Shown: piece by piece, positions 48,635 to 61,929 of the stretch
Layout: each line of letters starts with the position of its first letter
Position numbering within the stretch: position 1 is the stretch's first letter
Source of the DNA: Lepiota brunneoincarnata
Taxonomy: Eukaryota > Basidiomycota > Agaricomycetes > Agaricales > Agaricaceae
Direction: 5' to 3'
DNA length: 64,000 nucleotides
NCBI GenBank assembly: GCA_023014365.1
Contig: JAEBUN010000013.1
Coordinates: 1 to 64,000 of the forward strand
Position numbers and translations under genes: made by a program
Notes under the pieces: model-generated
Told to the model about the DNA's origin: nothing
The model's input: the letters and a program-made list of their open reading frames with translations, nothing else
The model's database searches: none

Positions 48635-51324
48635 ATAGGGCAAGAGGCGTGGACAGGACGAGGGCGAGAACCTTGCGCTCACAAAGATGAGCCTCAGAGT
48701 AGAAAATGGAGAGACGTCTCATGTGGACTGTGATTACCAAGTCGAGAGTGAGGGTGTGGCTGTGCCCTGAGCCACCTGAGGTCCTGCATCATACCGAATG
48801 GAATGTACTTATCAGATGCGTCAATAGTAGGGCTTCCTGGGGAGAACATGGGAGAAATAATACCAAATTAGAAGAAAATATGATGCAGTCGAAGCATGGT
48901 TCCTCTGATGTTAATCCCCATTTTCGCTCATTACTAGAAAGACTACCCTTCATGACATAGAGGAGAAGGATTATTGAAACACGCATGCTCCTGATCTAGT
49001 TCGGTCATCCTGAGACCAATGTACATGCCAGAAAAATAGCTTCACCCACCAGACAGTTATGTAAATAGAGCAGCACCTGGGTGAGTGACTTGACTGCATC
49101 TGGAATTGATAATGGAGTTGTCAGAAGAATGGGTCTTCTTCATGTCGCAGATGCTATCCGTCATCGCCTCCACCCTCGCTGCCAATGATTTACCCTTATG
49201 CCATGTGGTGGAAATCCCTATTTCCACCTGAGTAAACTGATACCTAATCCTTTTTTTGTTCTCACCATCTTCAAGTCACTTCACGGTTATAATACAACAA
49301 CGGCAGCCTCCTGATTTGGTCTGTGACCCACTTCGAGCCTGGGTGGGCGGTATCATGGCCTCCAGTATGGTAAGGAAACGTGTTATTGCGGGTGCAATGC
49401 ATCAAAACACTGTGCACAACCTGCACAAGTGTCGCACATATCGCCCCTCCCTATTTTTCGGCCATTCAATTTGGACTGGACAATCGAAACGGTAAGCAAC
49501 TCACATCAGAAGGTAGGTTGGGCCCCAGAAAACGTGGTAGCCGCCCATCAGCTCTTGTCCTGAATGAGCAAATATAAACGCGGTTGCCGGTGACAAGAAG
49601 TGAGATGATTGTGAAGATTAGTGACAGGACTGATGGAAACAGCTGGCTCGCCAGTTTCGTATAATGTGAGTTTTAAACCCACTTCCTTCAGGCCCGTGAA
49701 TTTGTCGGTGGAAATTTTATTCTCAAGCTATGTGAATTAGGATCTCTGTGAGGGATATAGAACTGGGTGCCAAGTACCTCGTGCAATAGCATTACCATGG
49801 TGGGGATCCGCCTCGGTGGTTACAGCTGCCCCCATCAAGAGCAACCTGAAGAATTAGAGCTATCGCTCGAACAGCTCCCGCACATGCCGCTAACATCCTC
49901 GGTCGTGCCTGTCGATTGCAAGACTGGACCTCGTTAGCAATTAGAAGGATCATCAAGTATGCATGTACCTGGTGCCTTTCGGTTATCCCAAGATCGATGT
50001 ACTGGGGATTTGCTTTCACTCAGCAGACGACCGGATAGACAGTTGGTTTATGAGCAAGTCAATGATCGTATCCAGAATCTGCGGCCAGAAATGCAATACG
50101 CTGCCTGGAGAATGCGTGACCCCCCCTTGATTATGACTGACAGGACTAGGATATTCCAGCGAGCCAGCACAGGCCCTGTGATTCTTGTTCAGATGTATTT
50201 AAGTCTCCATGGGAAACAACGGGTACTTTACACATCTCAGCTCGGATGCCTCAAAGGGGTTGTCTTTGCTCCAGCCCTCGAGTTCCATTTCTTGAAAATT
50301 ATGAAGGGAGAAGGCCCGACGGATATCTACGGTAGATCGCTTAACACACTTGTGACTCGCTTAGGACGCGGGGCTAGGCTACTGGCTCGTCCTAGAAATC
50401 ACCTGAGCTTCGTGAGGATATAAGCTAATTTCCTCGGAACAATAAAAGTTTTTTGCGCTACTAGGAGCATGGGGTAGAAGCTCAGAAGTCACTCTGTTAC
50501 CCGAACTTCCAATTACTCCAAAGTTTCCCATAGCTGACACCCCATCGCCCAGCTCTTGACATATGACGGATGGCCTGGGATAAAAAATGATAAAGCGGAT
50601 TCTTGGAAAGGCTTGGATGTAATTTTGCAATCAAACGAAGTTGGTGCTCGGAGACTGCGACATAAGGAGGAGTCCAGACGATAAGGCGCCCGACGATATT
50701 GGATACACCTGTTTCTACACTCTGTAGTTCCAAGATCGAGTGGAGGCGGAGTGCGCATGACGAGATTGGGAAGGATGGCTTCGTTATCATAAAATCGGTG
50801 GCACTGATGCGAGTACGGACACATCAATCAAAGGCAAGAATCGATTCACGCTCCAAGAAAATAATTCGTTTGGTTTGCAGGCGATTACGGAGGTAATATC
50901 CTTGTAGCCAGGACACGAGTCCGAAAGCAGACGACTAGTAACATGGATTAGCCTGAAAAAACGCCCTGCTCAGCTTCTCTAAATCAGAGACCAGACGGCT
51001 GACTCTAAAACCATTCCCGAGGATCAATCGCGGCTTACTCAGAGTCCATCTTCGCAGTCATATTCCCTCGTGTCAATCTGCTTTGACGAAATTCTTGCAC
51101 CGGATTGTCTGAGCGCGCAGTCACGGAGTTAATATCTCCCGCGGCCAAAGATGACGTCAGCAGGAAACCCTTTGGATTGGATCGTTGCTATTAGGTTTTC
51201 GACGGTGCATGAGGTACATATCGGATGGAATATATTTCACAAGACATGTCAATAATGAGGCTTTGGAAAAGAACATGGGAATGGTAATACAAAATTAGAA
51301 TAAAAGAAAATTCTCTGTATCTGA
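48635..51324. other. Long stretch with no recognised gene
   Basis: About 2.7 kb. It includes a copy (about 48850-48912) of a motif repeated at 51265-51345. A 154-codon plus-strand ORF at 49959-50423 has no motif and I do not support it. Confidence 0.4.
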
Positions 51325-51833
51325 TGCAGCCGAAGCATGATTCTGGTGATATCTCACACACTAGCCATAATTCAATCATCATCCGGAATTGGGTAGGATT
51401 ACCATCGGTCCACCTGGTGGCTTGGCTTCATAGCAAATAGACTAAAACATGCTATTCTGCTGCACCTAGATGTATGAAGATGTGAACAAGAGCGGTAGTT
51501 TAAATGTGTTTGGGTACAAACTAGAAGTGGTACAGGGGCAGCATACCGATATAATGTGTGACTGCCACTTGTGGCCCAAGTCGACACTGCGGACTCTCGC
51601 TAGACTTCCAGTCCCCCTCCTTTGATCGGCACGTAAGAATGGCTTGGATCATCAGAACAGCCATAATTCCTAGGTATAATGCGATCATCACCTGGAATTG
51701 GGTGGTATGGCACCAGTCCACCTGGTGGCTCGGTTTCATAGCGAATGGAGTAGCCAACGCTATTCTGCTGCAGCTAGAGGTATGAATATGTGAGCAAGAG
51801 CAGTGATTTAACCGTATTTGGGTACAAACCCAA
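51325..51833. repeat. Diverged direct repeat, two copies of about 180 bp
   Basis: Copy 1 at about 51360-51530 and copy 2 at about 51655-51833 share, in order, CCATAATTC, AATTGGGT, GGTCCACCTGGTGGCT (CAGTCCACCTGGTGGCTC in copy 2), TTCATAGC, GCTATTCTGCTGCA, GAGCAAGAGC-like and TTTGGGTACAAAC. The 5' flank of copy 1 (51265-51345, AATACAAAATTAGAA then GATGCAGCCGAAGCATGATTC) has a third relative at about 48860-48912. No coding sequence is supported; it may be decayed transposon sequence. Confidence 0.7.
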
Positions 51834-52775
51834 CGATTTTAAAACGAGAATTTCGTTAGCAACGAAAACAGTGAAAGGGCGATTCGGAGTAAGACAGGAG
51901 AAAAGGTCTTGGAGCCCGAGTCCGTCAAATGAGAGAAAGATAAAGAGAACGCATGTGGTTAGGGGATAGAGAGAGAGGGAAGTGTAGGTATTGCCGTTGT
52001 GGTATTCAAGCCTGTGCGAGCATTGCGAAGACTGCTCATCCCTATTTTCGCGAGCATGTTGATGAGACGGCTATTACCAACAGTTCCTACTAATTTGGGA
52101 CTTGAATGGGTGAAACCTAAGCTCTGGGTCCATGACAGACGGCCTTCCATGAGGGATGTTCAAGCGAAACCCGGAAGATGCACGACCAGTCCCAAATGTC
52201 AACTTCATATCACCTACGCGATTTTTCAATCAGAAAGTACCGCGTCCCACGGTAACCCTCCACCTGTAACCTGTTATACATCATATTCTCCAAACATTTC
52301 GTGGAAAGCTGGGCACTTCACAGAATGCAGCGATGATGGCCCCTCCATGGTACTGTAGAGGTGGGCAAGCGGCTACACCTGCAAAGGCTGCCCTATGCCA
52401 CCTCTCGTAGGACTTGGAACCCAAACTCGGAACCCGAAATCCGAACTCGGATCAAGAAACTCAGAGCGCCCAGCTGAACAAAGCCGTTATCATTTCGCGA
52501 CATATCCCTTTCACTTGAAACCTCTTACATTCCCTACCAAATAAATTTTCACTACTTTTCTATTCCTTTCCCTGAACTTGAACCATAGCATAAGTTTTTC
52601 TCCCTTATTTAGATCTTTCTGAGCTTCGCACACCACCCCATTCACTAGTTCCCTTCAGCTTTCCTTATATCTGTTCTTGTAGCCACGAAAACTTCTCATT
52701 CTTCCCCTGTTTCACCTTCACTATCCCCAGATTTGTCCTAGCATAATTATATCTGAATTTTTTGGTCTGTTTTGG
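51834..52775. other. No recognised gene; left flank of the hAT insertion
   Basis: It contains a short run of related words (CTCGGAACCCGAA, CCGAACTCGGA) at about 52416-52460 and a pyrimidine-rich tract at about 52500-52740. The right part may be U3 of the gypsy LTR that the hAT element interrupted. Confidence 0.35.
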
Positions 52776-52783
52776 TACAGAAA

Positions 52784-55700
52784 TAGTGATGTAACGGCCC
52801 GGCTTTGGGGGGCTCAGGCTTTGCAAACCTCAAGCCTAGGCCGCCTATGATGGCTTCCAACGGCTTAGGCTCGGCTCAGGCCCAAGCCGTGGCTTTTGAG
52901 TCACTTATAAATGAATTAGATAGAAGTAGGCGACAGCTGTACTACCCTTCGTTGTCATATAGATCCTCATCCTCTGCAAGTAGTTGATCCCAAGTAAATG
53001 TTAAATAAAGTGACAGATCACTTATTAGTTAGTAACAAATTATGATATATAAGTAATTAGTTGTTATGTACACCCATCCCTTGGGGATGTCAATTAGTGG
53101 ACACCGAGTTTCACGCCTCGTGTCCATTTTGACAGGATGGGACCTTAGACTAGCCAAATCCTATTATGTGAAGGGGAGTTACATACGAAGAACCTTTACA
53201 CTTGACCAAATCAGTGGGCTTATCAAATCACACTATTATTAACAACGTGTGAATATATCAGTGATTGTTGATCAACTCGAGCTAGTGACTAGTGATCAGT
53301 GTGTCACTGATACTATTGACTCTACTCAGTTCAACAGTAAACCCCTCATCGACAGCACTTGCATCTGTTGCAAGCTCAAGGTCCATCTCTTCAAGGTCTT
53401 CCTCCTCCTCTGTAGCTACGACGACCTTGCAAAAGATGAGATTGTTGTGGTACATACACTTTAAGCACTGTAACGCTTTGACAATATCTCCTTTGAGGCG
53501 ATTACGCCGCTTGCTCAGGGTGATTCCAGCAGAAGAAAAAGCACGTTCACTTGACACTGATGATGCCATGATTGCAAGGTAATCACGCGTGAGCGATGCA
53601 CCAGTTGGGTAACGAGGTGCATTTAACTGATGAAGAAAACAAATTAGTCGTTCTTGGGCAGCTTCAGCAGAATTTACACACCCCCCACCATGCCACAACA
53701 GTCATGCCAGGAGGGATGACATCATTAGTATTAATATACCGCTCATATTCAACCTTCCACAGAGTACTTGATCCCTCGTCAGTGCTAGTGTTGTCAGAAT
53801 CCGAGTCATCCGAATCGATGTCGCGCAAAAGACCTTGGGTTTTTCGTCGTTTTGTGGGATGCGAGGAGGCCGTAGAAGCTGTGTTGGCCATCTGAAGTAG
53901 TTCATAACGTTCTTTGAACTTGTGGGACATGTGTGAATGCCCTGTACCAAGGTGAAGGGGTCGTACGTACCGCATTCTGACCAAGCTCCAAGACTTCTTC
54001 CTGCAGTGATGTGTTCCAATTCTTCTTGAAGTAAGCCATCTTGCACTCCGGGTGTAGCACTTTGAAGCCGTTGATCAACGCGTTGATGATAGAGACAAGA
54101 GCACATACACATCATGAGAATATGGGCATCAGAATCTGCCGTCTTCTCATAATATTCGTTGAGTTTATTTGTCGCAGCACGGAGGCCACCTTCAAAGGGA
54201 GAGTACTTAAATTTGCTGATTCGGGTTGACCACGCCACATGAAGTGTCTCGATTGCAGGAATAGTGTTGAATAGAGTCGGTGTTTGTGCAGCTGAGAATG
54301 CTTGCTGGGCTTTGTCGGCATGCTAAATGTGGGTAAGTATCAAAAGCGAAACAGCATCTGGCACGTACACGAAGAAGACCACAAAATATTCTTGCACGAG
54401 CCCACTCAGACTCAGTGAGTGTGAGAGCATCGATTTTTTTGCGGGCATCAATACTCTCTGCACGAACACCCAGCTCATAAACAAATTCATCAACATACTG
54501 TTGGGTGTAGTAAGCATAGTCTGAATTTATGGGATGTAAGGAACTTATTTACCTTCTGGTTTGAATCAGAACGGTTCAGCATAACATATGTTGACCCCCA
54601 CCGAACCTTCATGTCGAGCAAGAGTTGTACAGGTTGTTTGACACATTTTCGAGTCTGGACTGACTTGAAGAGCTCTTTCCGTTGTGCTGAGGAGCGTTCC
54701 TTGACAATATGTCGTTACCAATCTACGCAACAAACGAAACCAATCTCACCTTGACAGAAATCGCACGGATCAGTCCAAGTTCATCTCATTCCACTGCGTC
54801 AATGTCCAGGGTGTGCCCATCGACGTCGTGAGGATCGTAGTACTTTGCTTTGCTTCTTGTCGATATGAGTGCTTGAGTAGCAAGGTTGATAACATGTGCG
54901 AGACACCTACAGAACAGTAAGACAACGAAATTTTGATCCAAATTGGATGTACCGAATATGACATTTTGTAACGTTGAACGGCTTTCCTGTTTTGCTTTCT
55001 AAACATCTGCCGAACTCGGACATCATGGTGCCGTTGTTGGACGCATTGTTGCACGTAACATGGCCGATCTATTAATTATAATTTATAAGTTGTCAGTGAT
55101 CTTAAGATGAGGGTGGAATTACATACCTTGTGAGTGATATCAAGCCGATGACATATTTTGAACAGCGCCTGCCCTAACCATTTTCCGTTATGTGCCGTAT
55201 TCATTCTCGTGAACCCCAAGACCGCGTGTTCAAGTTTCCACTGTCCTGACAACTGCTCTTCAATCCAATGACCGGTAACAGCAAAATACCCATCCGCATT
55301 CGAAGCCTGCCATGCGTCACATGTGAGACTGACTTTCCCCACAACGTACTTGCTCTGAAACAGCATATTTAGCATCTTGAAATTGTGGGGCAGGCTGGTA
55401 CGCACATTGAGTCGTTCTCACAACTTCGTCATTTGAGCTTTGAAAAGTGAAATGATGCTGTCGCACGTTTGCTTACGGTTTGGAAGATCGAGGCCACAGG
55501 TTGTGTGGGAGGCAATGTGCATCATATTCTGGAATGACGGGTGTTCGAAAGCAGCTATGGGCTGCGTCAATAGTTAGCAGTCCATTGGGGTCAGAAATGG
55601 ATGACATAACTTGCCTGGTCTGTCTCGATTAACCACTGTATTGCAGCATCCTTGAAAACCCCCTTGGAGAATGGTACTGGCTTGTCTTCAGGATTCACAT

Positions 55701-57211
55701 GTTGGAAGTGATCATGAAGATCGGTCTGATTTGCCTTGTTGATCGCTTCGCGTCTTGCCTTCGCATCCTCGGGTATCATTGATAAGAACTTGGTTGTCTT
55801 GCACCAACGCTGGTAGAGACCCTAATTGCCGCTGTTAATTTTACCAAACTGAGAGACGAAAAATATCAATACCTTATGCTTTGAGGCCATGTGTCGTCGA
55901 AGAGTTGTGTGCTCATCCACGAGTATCGTATCGACGCTATTGCAACCATCAGCTCCGTTGCTACAATCGATGACACTGTCAGAGTTGGCCAGTGTGAACA
56001 CATTGATCACGTATGCGCATGTTTTGCACAGCCGTCGTCCTCGCTTATCCCCTTTGAGATGTTTCACAGTTTCGAAGAAGTGGTCGATGTCGGCTTTTGG
56101 GTTTTTATTTCTGTTTTTCATCTCGACGTCGGTTGAATCGGAATCGATATCCATGACCGTGACGTCTTTATACATTCCATTCTCGTCGATTGGAGTATCA
56201 CCTGCTAAATAAAACAATTCAGCTCGACGTGCTCAGTCACTCGATGAGAATTCTACCTGTCGTATTACGCCATTTTCGTTTCTTTCTCCCTTTCTTTGCT
56301 GCCATTTCACCTTGATAATTCGCTTGATTATCACTTTCTGAAGATGGATCAGTAGTTGGCGGTGCGTCCCCGCGTTGCAATGTGGGAATAGGTGTCACCG
56401 GGGGAGATATTGATTCCAGGGGTTCGAGGTCAGGAGGAATCACAGGGGTGTTTAATATTGCTGTTGGTATTGCCATTGGTTCCTGTGCCTCGATGTTCAC
56501 ATGCACCGTCTTCTGTGCTTGGGCCTGTGCGATAATTTTGCAATGGGAAGATATTGCTGGCTTGGCAATGTTGGAAGGAGCAGTAAGTCGACTGGAAGGA
56601 TTTATTTGGCACCTACCATGAGGTTGGTTGGTGTTAGGGGAAGTAAGAGCACCGGAACCAAGTTGATATTTGGGTGGCGAATACAATCGACACCCACACT
56701 ACTTATATACATAGAGGCCTGCGCACAGACCGGGTAGCCAAACACTACGTAGCTACTAGAACATAACGTACGCAAACAATATACAAACAACGTCAGTCGC
56801 ACGTGGGTTAGACTCGGGGATGGGGGTGGCCGAAGGCCGAGGCCGGGCTTAGGCATCGGGCATTGGCTAGAGAGGCCGAGCATGGATACCCAACCACAGA
56901 CCCCTAGACGTACCTTGCGTAAGGGGGTATAGTCCCCTTACAGTTGGCGCCCATGATAATCATTGTGATCAGTGATAAGGTTGATACTATTTTTAGTTGT
57001 ACACAACAAAACTGGACAAAACTGTACAGTTCATGATCACAAACGTCCGAAGTACAAGAAGCTGCGGCTCAGGCCACGGCTTTAGGCTTTGGAAATGTCA
57101 AGCCTGAGCCGCAAGCCGTCCAAAGCCCCCTGGACGGCTTGATGGGGCTCAGCCTATTCAGGCTCGGCCTCGGCCAGCTCGCGGCTTTGAGCCGAGCCAT
57201 ACACATCACTA
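52784..57211. mobile_element. hAT DNA transposon, complete, 4.4 kb
   Basis: An exact 8-bp target duplication, TACAGAAA, lies at 52776-52783 and 57212-57219. The element starts TAGTGATGTAACGGCCCGGCT and ends with the reverse complement of a very similar sequence (TAGTGATGTGTATGGCTCGGCT), a short imperfect terminal inverted repeat. Sub-terminal regions on both ends are rich in GGCTT/AAGCC words in both orientations, as in other hAT ends. The transposase lies on the minus strand. The site is about 30 bp upstream of the gypsy TATA box, so the element probably sits inside that LTR. Confidence 0.92.
53282..56686 (-). pseudogene. hAT transposase, inactive
   Basis: It would cut and paste the surrounding element. 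Pieces from N to C: a low-complexity start (56686-56237); a zinc-finger-like part with CKTC and RRHMASKH (about 55880-56060); the first RNase-H-like strand VSLTCDAWQASNADGYF (about 55290); GHVTCNNASNN (about 55030-55065); CLAHVINLATQALI (about 54890); VRWGSTYVML; and the C-terminal dimerisation block RDYLAIMASSVSSERAFSSAG, quoted as DYLAIMASSVSSERAF, then LSKRRNRL (about 53560). The second catalytic Asp is Asn (codon at 55048-55050, where family members have CDN), and a TGA at 54786-54788 interrupts AVE*DELG where Arg fits. Introns probably separate the pieces but I did not fix them. Confidence 0.85.
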
Positions 57212-57247
57212 TACAGAAAACATAGTCAGTAAAATATTTTGCTTGGA

Positions 57248-57254
57248 TATAAAG
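57248..57254 (+). promoter_or_regulatory. TATA box of the gypsy LTR
   Basis: TATAAAG followed about 60 bp later by a CT-rich tract, within what should be the 5' LTR. Confidence 0.5.
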
Positions 57255-57494
57255 TTCTGAGCTCGCTTATGAGCTCGGCAGTCAATTTACGACCCAGAAA
57301 CTCCCTCTCAATCTCTTTTTCTCTCTCTCTCTCAATTATCTCGTCTTTCCCGGTTTTCGAAGCCCAGTGGTTGTTTCGCCAACCACACTCGCTCATTTGT
57401 TTGTTCGTGTTAGTGCTGTTTCGATCATGTTTCGATCGTGCTTTGGTTTTGTTTTGGCACCTTTCACATGCTGAAGAGTCGAGTTCTCTTCAAC

Positions 57495-57506
57495 TGGAGC
57501 CCACTG
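57495..57506 (+). other. Possible primer binding site of the gypsy element
   Basis: TGGAGCCCACTG begins with TGG, as expected for a site complementary to a tRNA 3' CCA end. It lies about 70 bp upstream of the gag ATG. The tRNA was not identified, so the LTR end just before it is inferred. Confidence 0.4.
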
Positions 57507-60500
57507 TGAGGGGCTTCAAAACCATTTCAATTTAAAATTGTTACTTGATATCTCAATAAGCTCATGGCTGAATTACAAATCCCAGCAGATAACGCACCAG
57601 CAGGAAATCCTCCTCAGGTGCCCCAACAACCAGCAAATGGCCCCCCCGCATACCAACCTCAACATTTCCATATCAGACCTGGAGTACTGCCACCAGCTTT
57701 TGGTCCAGCTCATTTCCCTAACCCACCAGCCAACCCACCAGCACCCCTTCCCCAGCCAGCTCCATACATTATCCATGCTCCCCAAATATGCCATATGCCC
57801 TCTCGCTATGATTGAAATGCTCTGAAATTTGACGGACACCCACAATCACTCCGACGATTCTTTGAAGAAGTAGAAATGCTAGCTCAAGAATGTGGACTCA
57901 CCAATATGGAGCAGATTACCCATACTATCAGCTATCTAGATGGACAACACTATGACATCTGGAGGAGCCGACCATTGGCCATGGGTGGAAGCTGGGTCCA
58001 TTTCAAATTAGATATCATGTCCATGTATCCAGGAGCTGAAGATGATGCATGTTATAACGTTACAGACTTTGAACTCTTCATGGAACGACATGCTGCTATG
58101 CCTATGCAAGACCGTCTTCAATTTGGTGAATATTATCGGGAATTCCTCACCAAATCGACCTGGCTACTCAACCGTGACCTCATATCACAACGAGAATGCA
58201 ACAAGCTCTTCATTGGGGGTTTTCATATCAAATTCTGGCAGCAACTCCGCACCCAGCTACGTATCCAAGACCCCAGGCATCCCATCAATGAGCCCTGGAA
58301 TGTCTCAGATGTTGAGCAAGCAGCACACTTTCTGCTCAAAGGAACAATGACTGGAAATGCCTTCACCTTATCACCGGCATCACCATATTCCTCTCCCCCT
58401 GCTGCTCCTGCACTTTCGTCACCACGCCAGACCTTTGATATGTCCTCAATTGAACAGATCTTGACCTCTGACGCATTTTGAAACCGTCTCGCTGGAAAAC
58501 TTGCTGGCCCTGTCCGTAACACCTCCCAGCCCCCATATCAGCCCTCATTCCACCAAAATCCCCAGCAGAACCGACAGACCTGGCCATGTGGCTTCTGTTC
58601 CAGCACTGAGCATATGTTCAGACACTGCCAAGGACTTGATGACTATATCCATTGCGGTTTATGCATTCGGGACAACACTAATTGTGTTTGTATGCTTGAT
58701 GGCACTCAAGCCTCACCTCAGGCTGCTCCTGGACAAAATATGAAGGAGCGAATCGATAATTGGCACAAGAATCGCTCACCTCCGACTGCCACAGCCCAGG
58801 CCAACATTCTGCAAGTGTTACCATCACAATCAACTGCCCTAGGCTCGTTGAATGTCCCCGCACCCTCCACAATGCCATACTCCACTTCCTACACCTCTGA
58901 AGATAAGGAGGAACTTGCTAGGCTCGAAGCGATTGCATTAGCTACTATGAAACGACAGGAAGAGATTAAAAAGCGTTCAGGGAACATAGGAAAGGCCAAA
59001 AACTCGCCAACACTCCCCAAACCAGTCTCTAACCAGCCCAATCCCTCCCAGAATGCTCCAGCAATTGTTCCGCAGGCTCCTGCCTTGAAACTGAACCCCC
59101 CTTTGAAACTTTTCCATCCCAATGCTCCCATACCCGATTTCCATTCACAGAATCAGCAATACTGATTTGCAGCACCGATTGAGGACCCCCAGATGGTCCA
59201 AAACGTCATACAACAAAGTTTGGATAGCCCAGTCACTCTCACCCAGAGAGAGCTCCTCGCTATCGCTCCAGAGGTCAGGAAGCATATGAAGGAGCAGGTA
59301 ACTACTCACTGAGTTCCAGCAGCAGCCACGGCAAACATATCCACATTCGAAGACACAGAGCATGAAACAGACTCAATCCCCTCAGCCCTTCTGCACCACC
59401 AATCATCACCTGCCCAGAACCCAGTAATTGTTGCCAATCATATCGAAGATCTGTGCACAATCCCCCTTGAACTCAATGGCAAGTTTATGGTGGATGCCAT
59501 ACTCGATGAAGGGTCTCAAGTAATTGGTATCCGAAAGGATGTGTGGGAGAAACTGGGTCTCCCCCTACTTAGAGATCAAAGCATCATCATGGAATCAGCT
59601 AACACGACAAAGGAAATAACGCTGGGACTTCTACATGACCTTCCGGTGCATATTGGCAACAGCATCTTTTATCTACAGGTCCAGGTCTTTGAGAATGCGC
59701 CATACGAGATGCTACTAGGATGGCCATTCCTTACCTTAACCCAAGCTAGGACCCACCATTACTCCAACGGCAACTCCCATATCACACTCTTCGATCCCAA
59801 CATACGAGAGACTATCACAGTTCCAACCATGGTAAGGACACAACCATCTGCCCCTTCTAGGTCAGGTTTTTAGATATTGAGGATTCGGTTCACCGCAGTC
59901 GAGGAGATAGTATAAAACCAACCAATTCCCACGCAACCGTCACACCTTCCAATCAGAATAATCCCTTTCCCATCAATTTGATGTCCCTATCTATGATCTT
60001 GCCCCTGGCCTTTACAAGTTCCCCTTTCCCTCCATTAAACCACCCACAAGAAATATATGAGATTGACATCACAGAAACCTATCCAATAGCTGAAATCTCG
60101 ACTCATGCCTACAAAAAGGTTGCAAACCAGGTCAAACCAGTAGCTACTACGCTCCCCGAAAATTATCGAATCATTCGCAGGATACCAACAGATCCCCTTC
60201 ACAATATACCAGTTCTCCCCACATCACCACCCAACTTCAGTCCTGGCACCCACTACATGCTGGAAAGGAAAATAGCTATGAATATTAATCCCGAAGGGTT
60301 CCTATGGCCTAAAGAAGAGAAATTGATCCATTACCTAATCAGAACCCAGGAACTTGGGTTCGCATGGAGCAAAGACGAGAAGGGCAAGTTCTCAAGTGAA
60401 TATTTCAATCCCATTGTTATACCCACCATTGAACATGTCCCCTGGTCACTCCAAAACATACCCATCCCTCCCGGAAACTTCCAACAAGTAGTTGAGGTCA

Positions 60501-60623
60501 TCAAGGCAAAGATTGCCAGAGGTGTTTACAAGCCTTCAAACTTGTCCTATTGATTGCGATGGTTCTGTGTGCTCAAAAAGGATGGCAAATCACTTAGGCT
60601 TGTACATGATCTCCAGCCCCTCA

Positions 60624-60827
60624 TGTTGGAATTGAGGATTCCGGCAAACTGATGGAATGCCGATGTGGAGGTCACCTGATCGCCTTGTGATGGCCACGTT
60701 GTAGAAGGGATATACACACGTAGCGTACTAGCAGGTAATTTGTCCGTTTACTCCTCACCCCGTCGTTGTCTCCCTCTCATGAATACACTTCGTTGTCGTA
60801 TCACACCCTCTTGAGAAGATTTCAACA
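60624..60827 (+). repeat. 5' LTR of the nested gag-only element
   Basis: 204 bp, TG...CA ends, nearly identical to 61930-62133. Confidence 0.92.
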
Positions 60828-61098
60828 TAAACGGACGACCCCTGTCCCTCCCTTGCCGCCGCTGTCGCTGTCATCGCTGCCACACTACTCCAACTGCCAT
60901 TGCTCGCTGTCTCCACCGTTTTCTCACGCCTGTCGTTGTCATCGTCGCCGTCGTCGTTCTGCCATTTACTGTCGTCGTCGTACATTATAGCCATAACCTG
61001 CTGCCGTCGCCGCCGTTACCCATAATCACTGTTACCCTGCCATCGAAACCCACTGCCGTCGCTCTCTACCCACCACCGTCGCCATTCTACTTCACCTC

Positions 61099-61903
61099 AT
61101 GTCTGACACTGCATTCGAGAAGCTCAGTGACACAAACTATCATGAATGGAAACTATGTATATATGATCGCGCTGCTCACCCAGAAGAGCCTTTTCGGCTA
61201 CGTTGACGGCACTAAGGTACATCCTGGGGGGAATGAAACTCTCAAGAGGGTGAGAGATTTTTGTGCTGGCCAGTCCAAAGCCCGCGCCGAGATTATCCTT
61301 CGAGTATCACCGCACCTTCTCCCTCTCTGCTCTGATACTGACCCTATCAATGTTTGGAATATGCTTGCCACCGTTTACACGTGCCAAGGTCGCTCAACCA
61401 CTCTCTCTCTTCGCCGCCAACTCCACAAACTCCAACTTGGACGTGCCGAAACAATGTCCACTTACATCGCTCGTGCTCAACACCTTGTTTTCTTGCTCAG
61501 GGAAGCAGGTGTCAGTATCCCTGATGATGATGTCATCCTCGCCCTCACTGCTGGACTTCCTCGCTCCTATGACCCCTTCATTGTCTCACTCGACAACATC
61601 CCTGCTGATGAGTTCAACTTACATGGAGTTATCCGCCGCCTTGTAAACGAGTATACCCGCCAAAGCAACATCCCTCGCTTCGATCGCTCACACTCTAACC
61701 CCACACTCAAGACCTCCGACGAAGCGCTCGTCGTAATTACCCCTCTAAATCGTCGTCCGATCTCTGAGGTCACCTGTTACAACTGCAATAACAAGGGGCA
61801 TTATCAATCCAATTGCCCACACCCTCGCATTACCCCTACTCATGCCCCTGCACCCATTGTTGCTCAAGCTGTCCTTGATGACTTTGAGGATGAAGCTTTC
61901 TAG
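61099..61903 (+). CDS. Copia-type Gag (UBN2-like) with zinc knuckle
   Basis: Gag-like capsid protein of the Ty1/copia type. The ATG at 61099 begins MSDTAFEKLSDTNYHEWK, the usual start of such proteins, but the rest lies in another frame from about 61150 because of a small insertion in a TAT-rich stretch. From there it reads ALLTQKSLFGYVDGT, NVWNMLATVYTCQGRSTTLS, the AETMSTYIARAQHLVFLL helix, LTAGLPRSYDPFI and the zinc knuckle CYNCNNKGHYQSNC (61774-61815). The stop is at 61901-61903. No pol follows. The element may still have been copied with Gag supplied by other copies, since the flanking LTRs are almost identical. Confidence 0.85.
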
Positions 61904-61929
61904 CCGACATTCCTTAGTTTGTGGGAGAG

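Noticed and set aside
49959..50423. 154-codon plus-strand ORF
   Set aside because: Mixed composition without motifs; no flanking exons or promoter signals.
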